In this document: piece after piece, positions 46,430 through 58,505 of the stretch
Layout: every line of letters starts with the position of its first letter
How positions within the stretch are numbered: the first letter of the stretch is position 1
NCBI GenBank assembly: GCA_030280995.1
Contig: JASXTE010000005.1
Span: 2,356,501 to 2,420,500, forward strand
Source: Hemileia vastatrix
Lineage: Eukaryota > Basidiomycota > Pucciniomycetes > Pucciniales > Zaghouaniaceae
Direction of reading: 5' to 3'
DNA: 64,000 bases
Notes under the pieces: model-generated
What the model was told of the DNA's origin: nothing
What the model saw: only the letters and a program-made list of their open reading frames with translations
Databases searched by the model: none
Program-made: the position numbers and the translations under genes

Positions 46430-46900
46430 TGAATATATGTTGCGTGTATGATATAGATGCATATGCATTTGAATTTGCATGGTGGATACTTATTGCATGC
46501 TAAAAATTGATGTGAACTGCCTATCCAAAGTGTATGCATAATGACTATGAAGAATAAATATGCATATTTTTAATGAATATTCAATATGCATATTCAATAT
46601 GCATATTGATTATGCATAAAAAATATGCATATTGAATATGCATAAAAATATGCATAAAAATATGCATATTGAATATGCATTAAAAATATGCATATTGAAT
46701 ATGCAAAAAAAAGGTGCATATATGTATATGAATAAAATATATTAATATGCATATAAATCTGTATAATGAATATGCATATAAATATGCATAAATATGCATA
46801 ATGATTGAAAAATGCAAAAAAATGATGCTTAACAAGTATATTTTATGCATAAATAGAAACATGCAATATGAATTCATATTGCATACAGATAACACTGGCA
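46430..46900. repeat. ATATGCAT-rich repeat block near the left end of CACTA-3
   Basis: ATATGCAT and TTGAATATGCAT recur more than fifteen times between about 46450 and 46870, often as overlapping palindromes. The open minus-strand frame over it (46680-46922) is low-complexity and not a gene. Confidence 0.75.
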
Positions 46901-47399
46901 AACCATTTTGACCAAAACTCATACTAAATTTTCATTCTGGACTAAAGGTGTGAGGGATGGAAGAAAAACAGTCCGACGTTAGAAAAATGCTACATGCACT
47001 CATTTTGTAGCAGAGCAAATGAGAAGTGCTGAATTATGGTTGGTGCCCATAATTAAGTATGATATCATAATTTTATTTAATTGTTTTCAATATTGAAAAG
47101 ACTTTAGGTTGGTTGGTATGGATCTAGCTGTGCCAGGGTCTAATCTAATTATTTTAACAATTTCTTAATAATTAAAGGGCTTTAATACAAAAACAGGTTA
47201 TATTTTTTGTGGGATATTTGATATGATAAGGTCTTTTGTAAAAAAAACTTATATTGTTTAAAAATATTCCTGAATCAGATGTGGGATAATCACTACAAAA
47301 AATTGTAGTACTGTGGGCAATAAAATATATGCACAAGCAGTAAAGAAAGGACCAAGTGAACCCTTTTTGTGCAGTGGGAATCATTAGAGTGGAATTGTG

Positions 47400-50300
47400 G
47401 ATGAAAAATATAATTCATTATTACCATTTTATTTAATCAAAAAATTTATCATATTAAAAAGAACTATTGATTAATTGGTATTTGACCTTTGTGCCTAACT
47501 CATATTTATCATTTGATTGATTTTTTGTCACCATTATGTTATTAATATTATAAGTATAGCAAAAACTCGTGTGCCAAATGCATACCGGGTGATGTTACAC
47601 CTTTTATAATATTATTAAATAAAGGTAAAAAAATATGAAAATGATTTGTTTTACAAAAAATAAATTGATATCCAAAAGCAATATGAGGGATAAAAAGGTA
47701 AAATTAAAGGGATCAAATATGAAATAAAAAATTAAACTGAAATTCCTCCCATCAAGAGCAAGTAGATATGATGGGGTGAACACCCACCAGTGGCACTAAA
47801 CTTGGACTATAATTTCTTTTTTGTAAAAATAATAAAAAATCCACTGGAGCTTTACTAAAACTTCAGGATGAGGATTTTGCCATATCAAACAACTTCTAGT
47901 GCAATTATTGAAGAAAGATTCATTTTCATTGTAATAGAGAGAATTGATCACATCAGACTGCATGTGACCAAAAGTGCCCAGCACAAGTTCGGCCGAACTT
48001 GTGCTGGACACTTTTATGATGAAGGTTAGCTAGGGTGGAATTTTTCTTCATTTCATCTGGTATTTCTTATAAACATGTCCACTGGTATTTGATCTTTGTG
48101 CCTCACTCATATTTATCATTTGATTGATTTTTTGTCACCATTATGTTTTAATATTATAAGTATAGCGAAAACTTGTGTGCCAAATGCATACCGGGTGATG
48201 TTACACCTTTTATAATATTATTAAATAAAGGTAAAAAAATATTAAAATGATTTGTTTTACAAAAAATAAATTGATATACAAAAGCAATATGAGGGATAAA
48301 AAGGTAAAATTACAGGAATCAAATATAAAAAATAAAATTAAAATTAAATTACTGCCATCAAGAGCAAGTAGACATGTTGGGGCAAATATCCACCAGTGAG
48401 GCTAAACTTGGACTAAAATTGCTTTTTTGAAAAACAAAAAAGTGCCAATCTGAGGTTTAAAAAAACTTCAACAGAACCATTTAGCCATATCAAACAACTT
48501 CTAGTTCAATGATTGAGAGAGAATTGATCACACCAGACTGCATGTGACAAAAAGTGTCCAGCACAAGTTTGGCCGAACTTTTTCTGGACACATTTATGAC
48601 GGAGAGTAGCTAGGGTAGAATTTTTCTTCAGTTAATCTGGTATTTCTTATAAACATGTCCATTGGTACTTGATCTTTGTGCCTCACTCATATATATCATT
48701 TGATTAATTTATTGTCACCATTATATTATTAATATTATAAGTATAGCAAAAACTCGTGTGCCAAATGCATACCGGGTGATGTTACACCTTTTATAATATT
48801 ATTAAATAAAGGTAAAAAAATATGAAAATGATTTGTTTTACAAAAAATAAATTGATATACAAAAGCAATATGAGGGATAAAAAGGTAAAATTAATCTCAA
48901 AGAGATCAATTATGAAAAACAAAATACTAGTAAAATTCTTGCTCTCAAGAGCCAGTAGAAGTGTTGAAACAAATGGGAGCCATCTGGGCTAAATTGTAAT
49001 AAGTGACCTTTTTTTTAAAGATAAAAAATTATACACCTGAGGTTGGGAAGAACAACAGGTGGATGATTCAGCTAAACAAAACTACTTGTAGTGAAGTTTA
49101 ATAAAAAAATTTTTTTGTTGCCATACAGAGAATTGATCCCATCTGACTGCACATGACCAAAAGTGTCCAGCACAAGTTTGGCCAAACTTGTTCTGGACAC
49201 TTCTATGATGGAGAGCGGCTGGGGTGGAATTCTTCTTCAGTTCATCTGGTATTTCTTACAAAAATGTCTACTGGTATTTTATCTTTGTGCATCACTCAAA
49301 CATATTGTTTGATTAATTTTTTGTCTTAATTATATTATTAATTATATAAGTATAGCAAAAAATCGTGTGCCAAATGCATACTGAGTGATGTTACCTTTTA
49401 TAATATTATTAAAAAAATGTATAAAAATATTAAAATAATTTATTTTAAAAATTATTAATTGATATCCAAAAGCAATATGAGGAATAAATAATTAAGTTAA
49501 AGCGATCAAATATGAAAAACGAACTCCAAGTATTATTGCTAATATCAAAGGCCAGTAGAGATGTTGAAACAAATGAGAGCCATCAGGGATAAATTGTACT
49601 AAATTGATTGTTTTTTAAAGATAAAAAAGTGTGTACCTGTGGTTTGGATGAACTCTAGGTGGATAATTCAGCTATATCAAACTACATCTAGTGAAGTTTC
49701 TTATCAAATAATTTTTTTCATTGCCATAGAGAGAATTGATCCCATCTGACTGCACCTGACCAAAAGTGTCCAGCACAAGTTTGGCCGAACTTGTGCTGGA
49801 CACTTTTATGATGGAGAGTAGCTAGGGTGCAGGTCTTCTTCAGTGCAACTGTTATTTTTTTAAAACATGTCAAATGGTATTTGATCTTTCTGTGTTATTC
49901 ATATTTTATTATCTGATTAATTTTTTGTCATTAGAATATTATTAATTTTATTATTATAGAAAAAACTTGTGCGCCAAATGCATGCCATGTTATATTACAC
50001 CTTTTATAATATTATTAAAAAATGTTAAAAAAATATGAAAATGATTTCTTTTCCAAAATTATAAATAAATATCCAAATGTAACATGAGTGATAAAAAAGT
50101 AAAGTAAAAGAGATCAAATATGAAAAAGAAAAATACAAGAAAAATTCCTGCCTTCAAGAGCCAGTAGAGGTGTTGAAACAAATGGGTGCCATCAGGGCTA
50201 TATTTGATAAAATTTAATTTTTTTTAAAGATAAAAAATTTTTCAACTGAGGTTTGGAAAAACTCAAGGTTGATAATTCAGCCATACCAAACTACTTCTAA

Positions 50301-53300
50301 TGTAATTATTTAGCATTTTTTTAATTTAATTTCCACAGAGAGAATTGATCCCATCTGACTGCACCTGAACAAAAGTGTCCAGCACAAGTTTGGCCAAACT
50401 TGTGCTGGACACTTTTATGATGGAGAGTAGCTAGGGTGGAAGTGTTTCTCAGTACATCAGGTTTTTGTTTTTCACATTTCTATTGGGTTTTTAACTTTTT
50501 TTTATCATTCATATTTATCTTATAATTAATTTTTTGTCACCATATATATTATTAATGTTTCTAGTATAGCAAAAACCTGCATGCCAAATGCAAAATTGGT
50601 GATGTTACAACTTTAATAATATTATTATATAAAGTTAAAAAAAAATGAATATGTTTAGTTTTTAAAAAAATAAATTGATATATAAAATTAAAAAGAGTAA
50701 TAGAAAAGTAAAATGAAAATAAATGGGATCAAATACGAAATAAAAAATACAAGTAAAATTTTTACTATCAAGAGCCAGAAGTGGTGTTGGGACAGTTGGG
50801 GACCCCTAGGTCAAGACTTGGTCTAAACTTACTTTTATGTATAGCTAAAAAATTTTGACCTGAGGTTTGGACAGACTTCCAGGGGACAATTTTACAATAT
50901 TAAACATTCTTTACTTCAATAATTGAGTAAAACATCATTTCTATTGCCATAGAGAGAGTTTATCTCATATGACTTCATGCAACCAAAGGTGTCCAGCACA
51001 AGTTCGGCCAAACTTGTGCTGTACACTTTTATAATTGAGAGTAGGCATACAGCAAATCTTCTTAAACTCAAAAGGGATTTCTTATAAACATTTCCACTGG
51101 AATTTGATCTTTCTGTGTCATTTAAATTTACCATTTGATTAATTTTTTGTCATCATTATATTGTTAACATTATTACTATAGTAATAACTTGTGTGAAAAA
51201 TGCATACCAGGTGGTGTTCCACCTTTAATCATATATTATTAAATAAAGGTATAAGAGTATGAAAATTATTTATTTTAAAAATTAAAAATTGATATCCAAA
51301 TCAATATGAGCAATAAAAAAGTAAAATAAAAGGGATAAAATAAGAAAAAAATCTAAGGAAAATTCCCACTATCAATAACAAGTAGAGGTGTTAGATCAAA
51401 TGTGCACCACCAGGGATAAACTTGCACTATATTTTCTTTTTTGTTAAACCAAAGAAAGTGTCCTGATGAGTTTTGAAAAATCATCAGGAGGACATTTTGG
51501 CAATATCAAACTACTTATGGTGCAATGATTGAGCAAAATGTCATTTTCATTTCCATAGAGTAAGTTTATCGCATCTGACTTCATGCAACCAAAAGTTTCC
51601 AGCACAAGTTTGGCCGAACTTATGCTGGACACTTTTATAATGGTGAGTATCTAGGGTGCAGATCTTCTTCAGTTCATCAGGTATTCCTTATAAACAAATC
51701 CACTTGTATATGATCTTTCTGTGTCATTCATATTTATCATTTGATTCATTGTTTTTCACCATTATAATATTAATGTTATTAGTATTGAAAAAACTTGTAA
51801 GCCAAATGCATACTGGGAGATGCTACATCTTTCATAATCTTATTCAAGAAAAGTAAAAAATATTTGAAAAGTATTAGTTTTACAATAAATAAATTGATAT
51901 TTGAAAGCAAAAAAAGGAATAAAAAAGTAAAATAAAAGTGATTAAATATGAAATTAAACATTCAAATAAAATTTCTGCCATCAAAGATAATTTGAGTTTT
52001 CAGACCAAATTTTCACCACCAGTTCTAGATTTGGAATATGTTTTCTTTTTTTTTAAATAAATAAAAGTGTCCACCTGAGGTTTTCCAAAAAATCAGGAGG
52101 ATAGTATAGCAGTATAAAGCTACTTCTTGTGCAATGATTGAGCAAAAATTCATTTTAACTTCCATTGAGTAAATTTATCCCATCTGACTGCATGCAACCA
52201 AAAGTTTCCAGCACAAGCTCAGCTGAAATTGTGATGGACACTTTTATGATGGAGAGTAGCTAGGGTGAAAGTCTTCTTCAGTTAATCTTATATTAATTTT
52301 TAAAATGTCTATGGGTATTTGATCTTTCTGTGTCATCCATATTTATTATTTGATTATTTTTTAGTCACCATTATATTATTAATGTTTTTAGTAAAGCAAA
52401 AAAATGTGTAATGAATGTACACTGGATGATTTTACAACTTTAATAATATAATATAATAAATGTAAAAAAATGTGAAAGTTATCAGTTTTACCAAAATAAA
52501 ATTGATATTTAAAATCTAAAGGATAAATAAAAGGGTAAGATTAAAATTAAAGAGATCAAACATGAAATAAAGATATTAAGTATAATTTCTGCTATCATGA
52601 GCCAGTAGAGGCTTCAGAAAAAATGGGCACCATCATAGATTAAAATGGATCAAATTTACTTTTTGCCAAAGGAAAAAATTGTCTACCTTAGGTTTGGACA
52701 AACTTCCAGGGGACAATTTGTCTATATTAAACTACCTTCAGTGCAATGATGGAGTTATAATTCAGTCTCATTTCCATAAAAAGAATTGATTGCATCTGAC
52801 GGCATGCAACCAAAAGTGTCCAGCACAAGTTTGGCCAAACTTGTGCTGGACACTTTTATCATGAAGAGTAGCCAGGGTGCAAGTCATTTTTAATCATCTG
52901 AAATTTCTTTTAAACATTTCCACTGTTATTAAATCTTTGTGCCTCACTCATATTCATCAATTGATTAATTTTTTGACACCATTATATTATTAATATTATC
53001 AGTATAGCAAAAAATTGTATGCCAAATGAATACTGGGTGATGTTACACCTTTTATAATATTATTAAATAAAGGTAAAAAAATTTGAAAATGATTTATTTT
53101 ACAAAAAATAAACTTCTATCCAAAAGCAATATGAGAGCAATAAAGTAAAATAAAAGAAATAAAAGATGAAAATTAAAATCCAAGTTAAATTCCTGCCATA
53201 AACAGAAAAAAGAGATGTTGAATTAAATTAGCACAATCAGGGCTTAACTTGCACTAAATTTTCTTTTAGGTAAAAATAAAAAAAAATCCACTTGAGCTTT

Positions 53301-54720
53301 ACCAAAACTTCAGCATGAAAATTTTGCCATATCAAACTACTTCTAGTGTAATTTTTTTATCAAAAATTTATCTTCATGTCCATAGAGAGAATTGCTCCCA
53401 TCTGACTGCACCTGCCCATAAGTGTCCAGCACAAGTTCGGCCGAACTTGTGCTGGACACTTTTATGATGGAGAGTAGCTAGGGTAGAATTTTTCTTCAGT
53501 TCATCTAGTATTTCTTACAAACATGTCTACTGGTATTTTATATTTGTTCCTCACTCATTAATATCATTTGATTAATTTTTGGTCGCCATTATATTATTAA
53601 TTTTATAAGTATAGAAAAAACTCATGTGCCAAATGCATACCAGGTGATGTTATGCCATTTATAATATTATTAAATAAATGTATAAATATATGAAAATAGT
53701 TTATTTTTAAAAATTATTAATTGGTATCCAAAAGCAATATTAGGAATAAAAAATTAAGTTAAAAGGATCAAATATGAAAAAATAAATCCAAGAAATATTA
53801 CTACTATCAAAGGCCAGTAGAGGTGTTGAAGCAAATGAGAGCCATCAGGGATAAATTGTACTAAATTGAATTTTTTTTAAAGATAAAAAATTGTGCACCT
53901 GTGGTTTGGATGAAATCTAGGTAGAAAATTTGGCTATGTAAAACTACTTCTAGTGAAGTTTTTTATCCAAAAAAATTTTTTCATTGCCATAGCAAGAATT
54001 GATCTCATATGACTGCAACTGACCAAAAGTGTCCAGCACAAGTTCTGCCGAACTTGTGCTGGACACTTTTTTGATGGTGAGTATCTAGGGTGCAGCTCTT
54101 CTTCAGTGCAACTGGTATTTTTTTAAAACATATCCACTGGTATTTGATCTTTCTTTTTTATTAATATTTTATCATTTGATCAATTTTTTGTTACCAGTAT
54201 ATCATTATTTTTATTAGTATAGCAAAAAACATGTGCCAAATGCTTACAGGGTGATGTTAAACCTTTAATAATTTTATTAAATACAGGTAAAAAATTATGA
54301 AAATGATTTGTTTTACATAAAATTAATTGATATCTAAAAGAAAAAAAGGGATAAAAAGAAATAAGTTGAATAATAGGGATTTTATATGAAATTCAAAATT
54401 CAAGCTAAATGCCTACTTTCAAGGCTCAGAAGAGGTGTTGGATAAAATGGGAATCATCAGGAATAAAATGTTACTTAATTTGATTTTTTGAAAAACTAAA
54501 TGAAGTTTTTAACTGATTTTTTTCCAATATTTAGTTGGATACTTTATCTATATCAAATTACTTCTAGTACCATGATTGACCAAATTAAATCCTCATTTCC
54601 ATATGCAGAATTGATCCCATATGGCTGGACCAGGCCAAAGGTGTCAACCACAAGTTTGAGAATTCTTCTGGTGGACACTTTTATGATGGACAGTAGTAGG
54701 GTGCAAGTCTTCTTTAGTTA
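47400..54720. repeat. About twelve tandem units of ~607 bp, each with a ~40-bp palindrome
   Basis: Each unit contains GTGTCCAGCACAAGTTC followed by GGCC and its mirror, forming a palindrome of up to 42 bp (perfect at about 53418-53461), then TTTTATGATGGAGAGTAGCTAGGGT. Palindromes lie near 47978, 48560, 49165, 49768, 50377, 50990, 51596, 52206, 52817, 53425, 54034 and (decayed) 54640, a steady spacing of about 600-613 bp. Units also share GCCAAATGCATAC with GGTGATGTTACACC and a fixed unit body. The left units (47.5-49 kb) are most alike. On the minus strand a short peptide frame after the palindrome (SAELVLDTFG-type) is partly kept in several units. Confidence 0.92.
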
Positions 54721-56058
54721 ATCTAGTATTCCTCATAAACATTTCCAACTTATTTTTGGCCAAAAAACTTTTGGAAAGTTTTTCCATATAAAATTACTTC
54801 TAATGCCTTGATTGACTAAAAATTGATTCTCATTGCCATATAGAAAGTTGATCCCATATGAATGGATCTGGCAAAAGTGTCACCACATTTTTTGATAAAC
54901 TTAAGTTTTAAAATTTTATGATGGAAAGTAATTACAAGTCTTCTTCATTTCATCAAGTAATCCTCATAAAAACTTCCACCTGTATTTTGGCCAAACTTCA
55001 GTTGCACACTTTGGCCATATTAAATTAATTCTAGTTCCATGTTGATAAAAAACTGATACTTATTGCCATATATAGATATTAAACCCATCAGACTGTGCCT
55101 TTCCAAAAGTGTCTACCTGAATTATGGCTAAACCTCAGTTGGACACTTTTATGATGCAGAGTAGCTAGGGCAAAAGTATTCTTCAGTTAATTTGGTATTC
55201 ATAATAAATTTATCCTCCTGAAGTTTATCCTAACTTCAGGTGGACAATTTTGGAAAGCACCAGTTAGTCACTATCCATCAAAAAAGTGTTCACCAAAATT
55301 TTGGCTAAACTTGTGGTGGACCCCTTTGATCAGCCACAGTCAGATGAGATCAACTCTTTGGATGGTAATGAGGATGATGTTTTGGTCAATCATGGAAATA
55401 GAAGTAGTGTGATGTGGCCAAATTACCCCCCTGAAGGTCAGAAAAACCTCAGAAGGACACTTTTTAGCAGGTAGTAACTGAGAAAAATCCATTTATCAGA
55501 AGGAAAATCCTTTATTGGATAGATGCCAAGGCTTCATACTTGTGTATTATGGTCAGTATTAATTTTGAAAGTGTCTGTCCAAGCAATTTCATTGCCCATC
55601 ATGACTCATTTTGTTTTAAATGTTTCAAACTGCGTGATACAGTATTAAGGTGTCACATAGTATAATTAAGCTCTATTAAGTGCCCTCCTATGATGCCTAA
55701 ATTTATAATTTAATATCTTACATAATAATTTTTTTTATATAAATTCATCAATATATTATTTTATTATCAAATTTAATAGAGCAAGTATCCTGAATTATTA
55801 TATATGCATTAGCTTAGGTTAGATCAATTTGTGCTCAATTTGTGCTCATCAGAGGACCCAAATAAAGTTCTGGAGGATCAACTTGTGCATAACTTGGAAT
55901 CAGTTGATATTCTGTCTATAATCAATCTGAGAATAAATGTAAATCTAACTCTAATTTACTTATTTTTATAAAGTATTCATAAATCTGGCATATTTAAGGG
56001 ACACTCTAAATTCAAGAGAGGGGATTTCTAGTGATTCACCCCTAGATTTCCCGTGGTG
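54721..56058. other. Right end region of CACTA-3 with degenerate and inverted repeat copies
   Basis: Shorter, diverged copies of the unit follow at about 54780-55200 (unit of about 200 bp). At 55286-55474 the palindrome flank occurs in the opposite orientation, giving a 62-codon plus-strand frame that matches the minus-strand peptide of the array (LAKLV...PFDQPQSDEINSL). The rest is AT-rich. The right terminal repeat ends at 56058, with an imperfect palindrome around 56021-56042. Confidence 0.65.
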
Positions 56059-57703
56059 CATAGTGAAAGATTTTTCAGGCCTGTGCACTAAATTGAATGA
56101 AAAATGTTGAACAAAAGCTACCCACCTAGTCATTGGAGCATTAGGTAAACTAGGTGAATTAATCATCTGAATTAAAGAATGTATCCACTTGAAGTTCAAA
56201 ATGTTGACCCCATAAGATATTTTGAAGTTTCATTAAAATTTTTGCCACACCACAGAGTTCTAACTTTGGTTGTGAATATCTTGATTCCACCTCAGTAAAA
56301 ACTACAGATTCATACCTAACTGGTCTAATATAACCACCCTTATCCATCTGAGAAAGAACTGCACCAGCAGCCAGCTTAATAGAATCAACAGCTAAATAAA
56401 TCCTACCAGCTCTTTCACCATAATCCAACTTATGAAGAATAATATCTTCACCAACCACCTTCTTCAACTTAACAAAAGCTTCTTCACAAGCTTTATCCCA
56501 ATCCCAATAAGCATCCTTCCTAGTTAACCTTCTCAATGGAGCATCCAATAATGAGAAATCCCCAATAAACATCCTAACATAAACACATACTCCCAAAAAT
56601 CCTCTAACTTCAGTAGTGTTTCTAGGTCTCAGCCAAGATTGAATTTTGTTGACTTTCTTCTTTGACATAATTTGGCCTTCCCTACACACCACATGACCAA
56701 GAATCTCTAAAGCTGGAACACAACAAGAAGATTTGGAACCGGAAATAGTTAAACCAGCTTCTTCAATCCTAAACAACATCCTTTCCAAAGTTACTGCATA
56801 CTCCAAAATAAACCTCCTAATACCTGGATTCTCCTCCAACACTTCATTATCATAATCAGTTGAAGGACCTTTAATTCCACCATCATCAATAAATATACCA
56901 GCATACTGTGGAATTTCATCTTGAAGAATCCAAGCTATTTGTGCTTGATAAAAAGCAACAGAATTAGTAGCACCTTGAGGTAATCTAGTCAGCTGTAACC
57001 GTCCAAGAGGAGTATCAAAAGCTGTCAGAGGTCTTGAATCCGGATGTAATTCTCTTTCATCATAGCCCCCCATAATATCACCCAAACCATAAAATACCCT
57101 TCCAGAAAAAGCATCAACAAATTCCTCTGCACTTGGAGGAATACCAGAATCTTTTATAGTCACCCTATTCAATTCCCTAAGATCATGAACCACTCTAAGC
57201 TTTCCATTAGGCTTCTTGATACAGAAAACTGGACTTGAATAACTTGATGACAATTTTTCATAAAGTCCAGTCCTAATCCTTTCCCTAACAACTTTAATAT
57301 AATCATCTTTAAGAGCAGCAGGAATTGGAATTGGCTTGAGTTGCCAAGGTTCATGACAAACAACTGGAATCTTGTAAGGTTCACCATAAGAATGCTTTAA
57401 AACACCCCTCTCTTCTTCCACAAATGCAATAGCCTTCTCCCTCAACATCATCACATCCAATAACAAATTCATCTCCTCACCAGATAACCAACCCTCTGGC
57501 CCAAAATTTACAACACCAATCCTATCAAAAGTAATTCTTGACATTTCAGAAAATTCAGGTGGTTTCTTTCTTAAAGGAGTTTCATATGGATCTCTTGACA
57601 AAAGTGGTCTCTTCAACGGTGGATTCAATCCAGTTGGCAGCGCTTCATTGATTGGTTTAAATTTCACAGCAACCTTCTTATATTTTGCAGCTTCCACTTC
57701 CAC
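56059..57703 (-). pseudogene. Ty3-B reverse transcriptase and RNase H
   Basis: An open minus-strand frame of 514 codons (57703-56159) holds RT: YSSPVFCIKKPNGKLRVVHD near 57240, GLGDIMGGYDERELH near 57070, RLPQGATNSVAFYQAQ near 56980, the catalytic FIDDGG near 56900, and the thumb/connection block. RNase H follows (AVDSIKLAAGAVLSQ near 56390, VESRYSQPKLELCG near 56270). A one-base shift near 56180 moves the frame, and the last part (56199-56062) is read in another frame up to the CACTA-3 insertion (FTM, then CAT duplication). RT copies element RNA into DNA; the catalytic residues are intact but the polyprotein is broken. The ATG at 57703 is only the first in the frame; translation would normally come from gag-pol. 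Confidence 0.9.
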
Positions 57704-58505
57704 ATGTACTTGAGGAATTGAGCTCCTTTCATCAACAGAATCTTCATCCTCATCAGAATTAATAGTAACAGAATTTTTACAAAAAGAATTATTAGAATCA
57801 GATAAAGAAATTTTATCAGTTTTATTTTTATTTTTATTTTTTGAAAAAGAATTATTAAAGTTTTTAGAAACAGAATTATTGGAATTTTCAAAAATATTGT
57901 TATCTAGTTTTTCATTGTGCAGACAATTTTTAATTTGATTTTTATTTTTAGAAATAAGAAAAGAATAATCAAAAGTATGAAAAGCTGGCAGTCTATCCTC
58001 ATGCAGGAGGTTACCAGCATGCCAAGTAGGCTCAGCCCTATTGACAATATCTTTACATAAATAATTTTTTGTTGATTTTCATTTATCTTGAGATTTTTTT
58101 CTTGATTTATGTCCAATTGTTTCTTACTATTCCCAGAAAAACAACCAGGGGTGTCCCCAATGCTCACATGTGTGGCCATGGTAATGTTTTTGAAAGGTGT
58201 AGAAGAAACCCTAGCAGTGCACAATTGGGAGGACTTACTTTTAGACCCATTTGCCACCACTCCAAAACTTTTCCACTCCAACAAAATTTTTCCTAAAACA
58301 TCTTCACAACTTGAAATAAACTTGAGAGAAAAACTTGAAGAAAAACTGAAACCAGACAAATAATTTGACAAAAATTGACATAATAAAGTAATATTATCTA
58401 CAAAAAGTTGAGATTAAACTTGATATATCTCCACTTATGCTGACCTACTTCAATCCGGGATTTCTTCTTGAGGAGAGATTACAGCACTAGACTGATCAGC
58501 CCTAT
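57704..58505 (-). pseudogene. Ty3-B linker between protease and RT
   Basis: Frames shift several times. The block GSKSKSSQLCTARVSST with KNIT at about 58180-58270 corresponds to the flanking block of the Ty3-A linker ORF. The stretch 57704-57960 is rich in Asn, Lys and Ser/Phe codons with acidic patches. Two short frames on the opposite strand over 58069-58363 are shadows. The function of the linker is unknown. Confidence 0.55.

Larger units (their letters stand above)
46154..56058. mobile_element. CACTA-3: 9.9-kb non-autonomous CACTA element made mostly of tandem repeats
   Basis: The ends CACCACAGGAAATCTGGGGG and, at the right, the inverse of CACCACGGGAAATCTAGGGG are flanked by CAT on both sides (46151-46153 and 56059-56061). 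It splits Ty3-B between RNase H and the integrase linker, and its removal restores the frame. No transposase or other gene is present. About three quarters of it is a 607-bp tandem repeat array. It must depend on a transposase supplied elsewhere, plausibly of the CACTA-2 type, given similar but not identical ends. Confidence 0.9.

Noticed and set aside
46680..46922. 80-codon minus-strand frame
   Set aside because: Its sequence is a low-complexity translation of ATATGCAT repeats.
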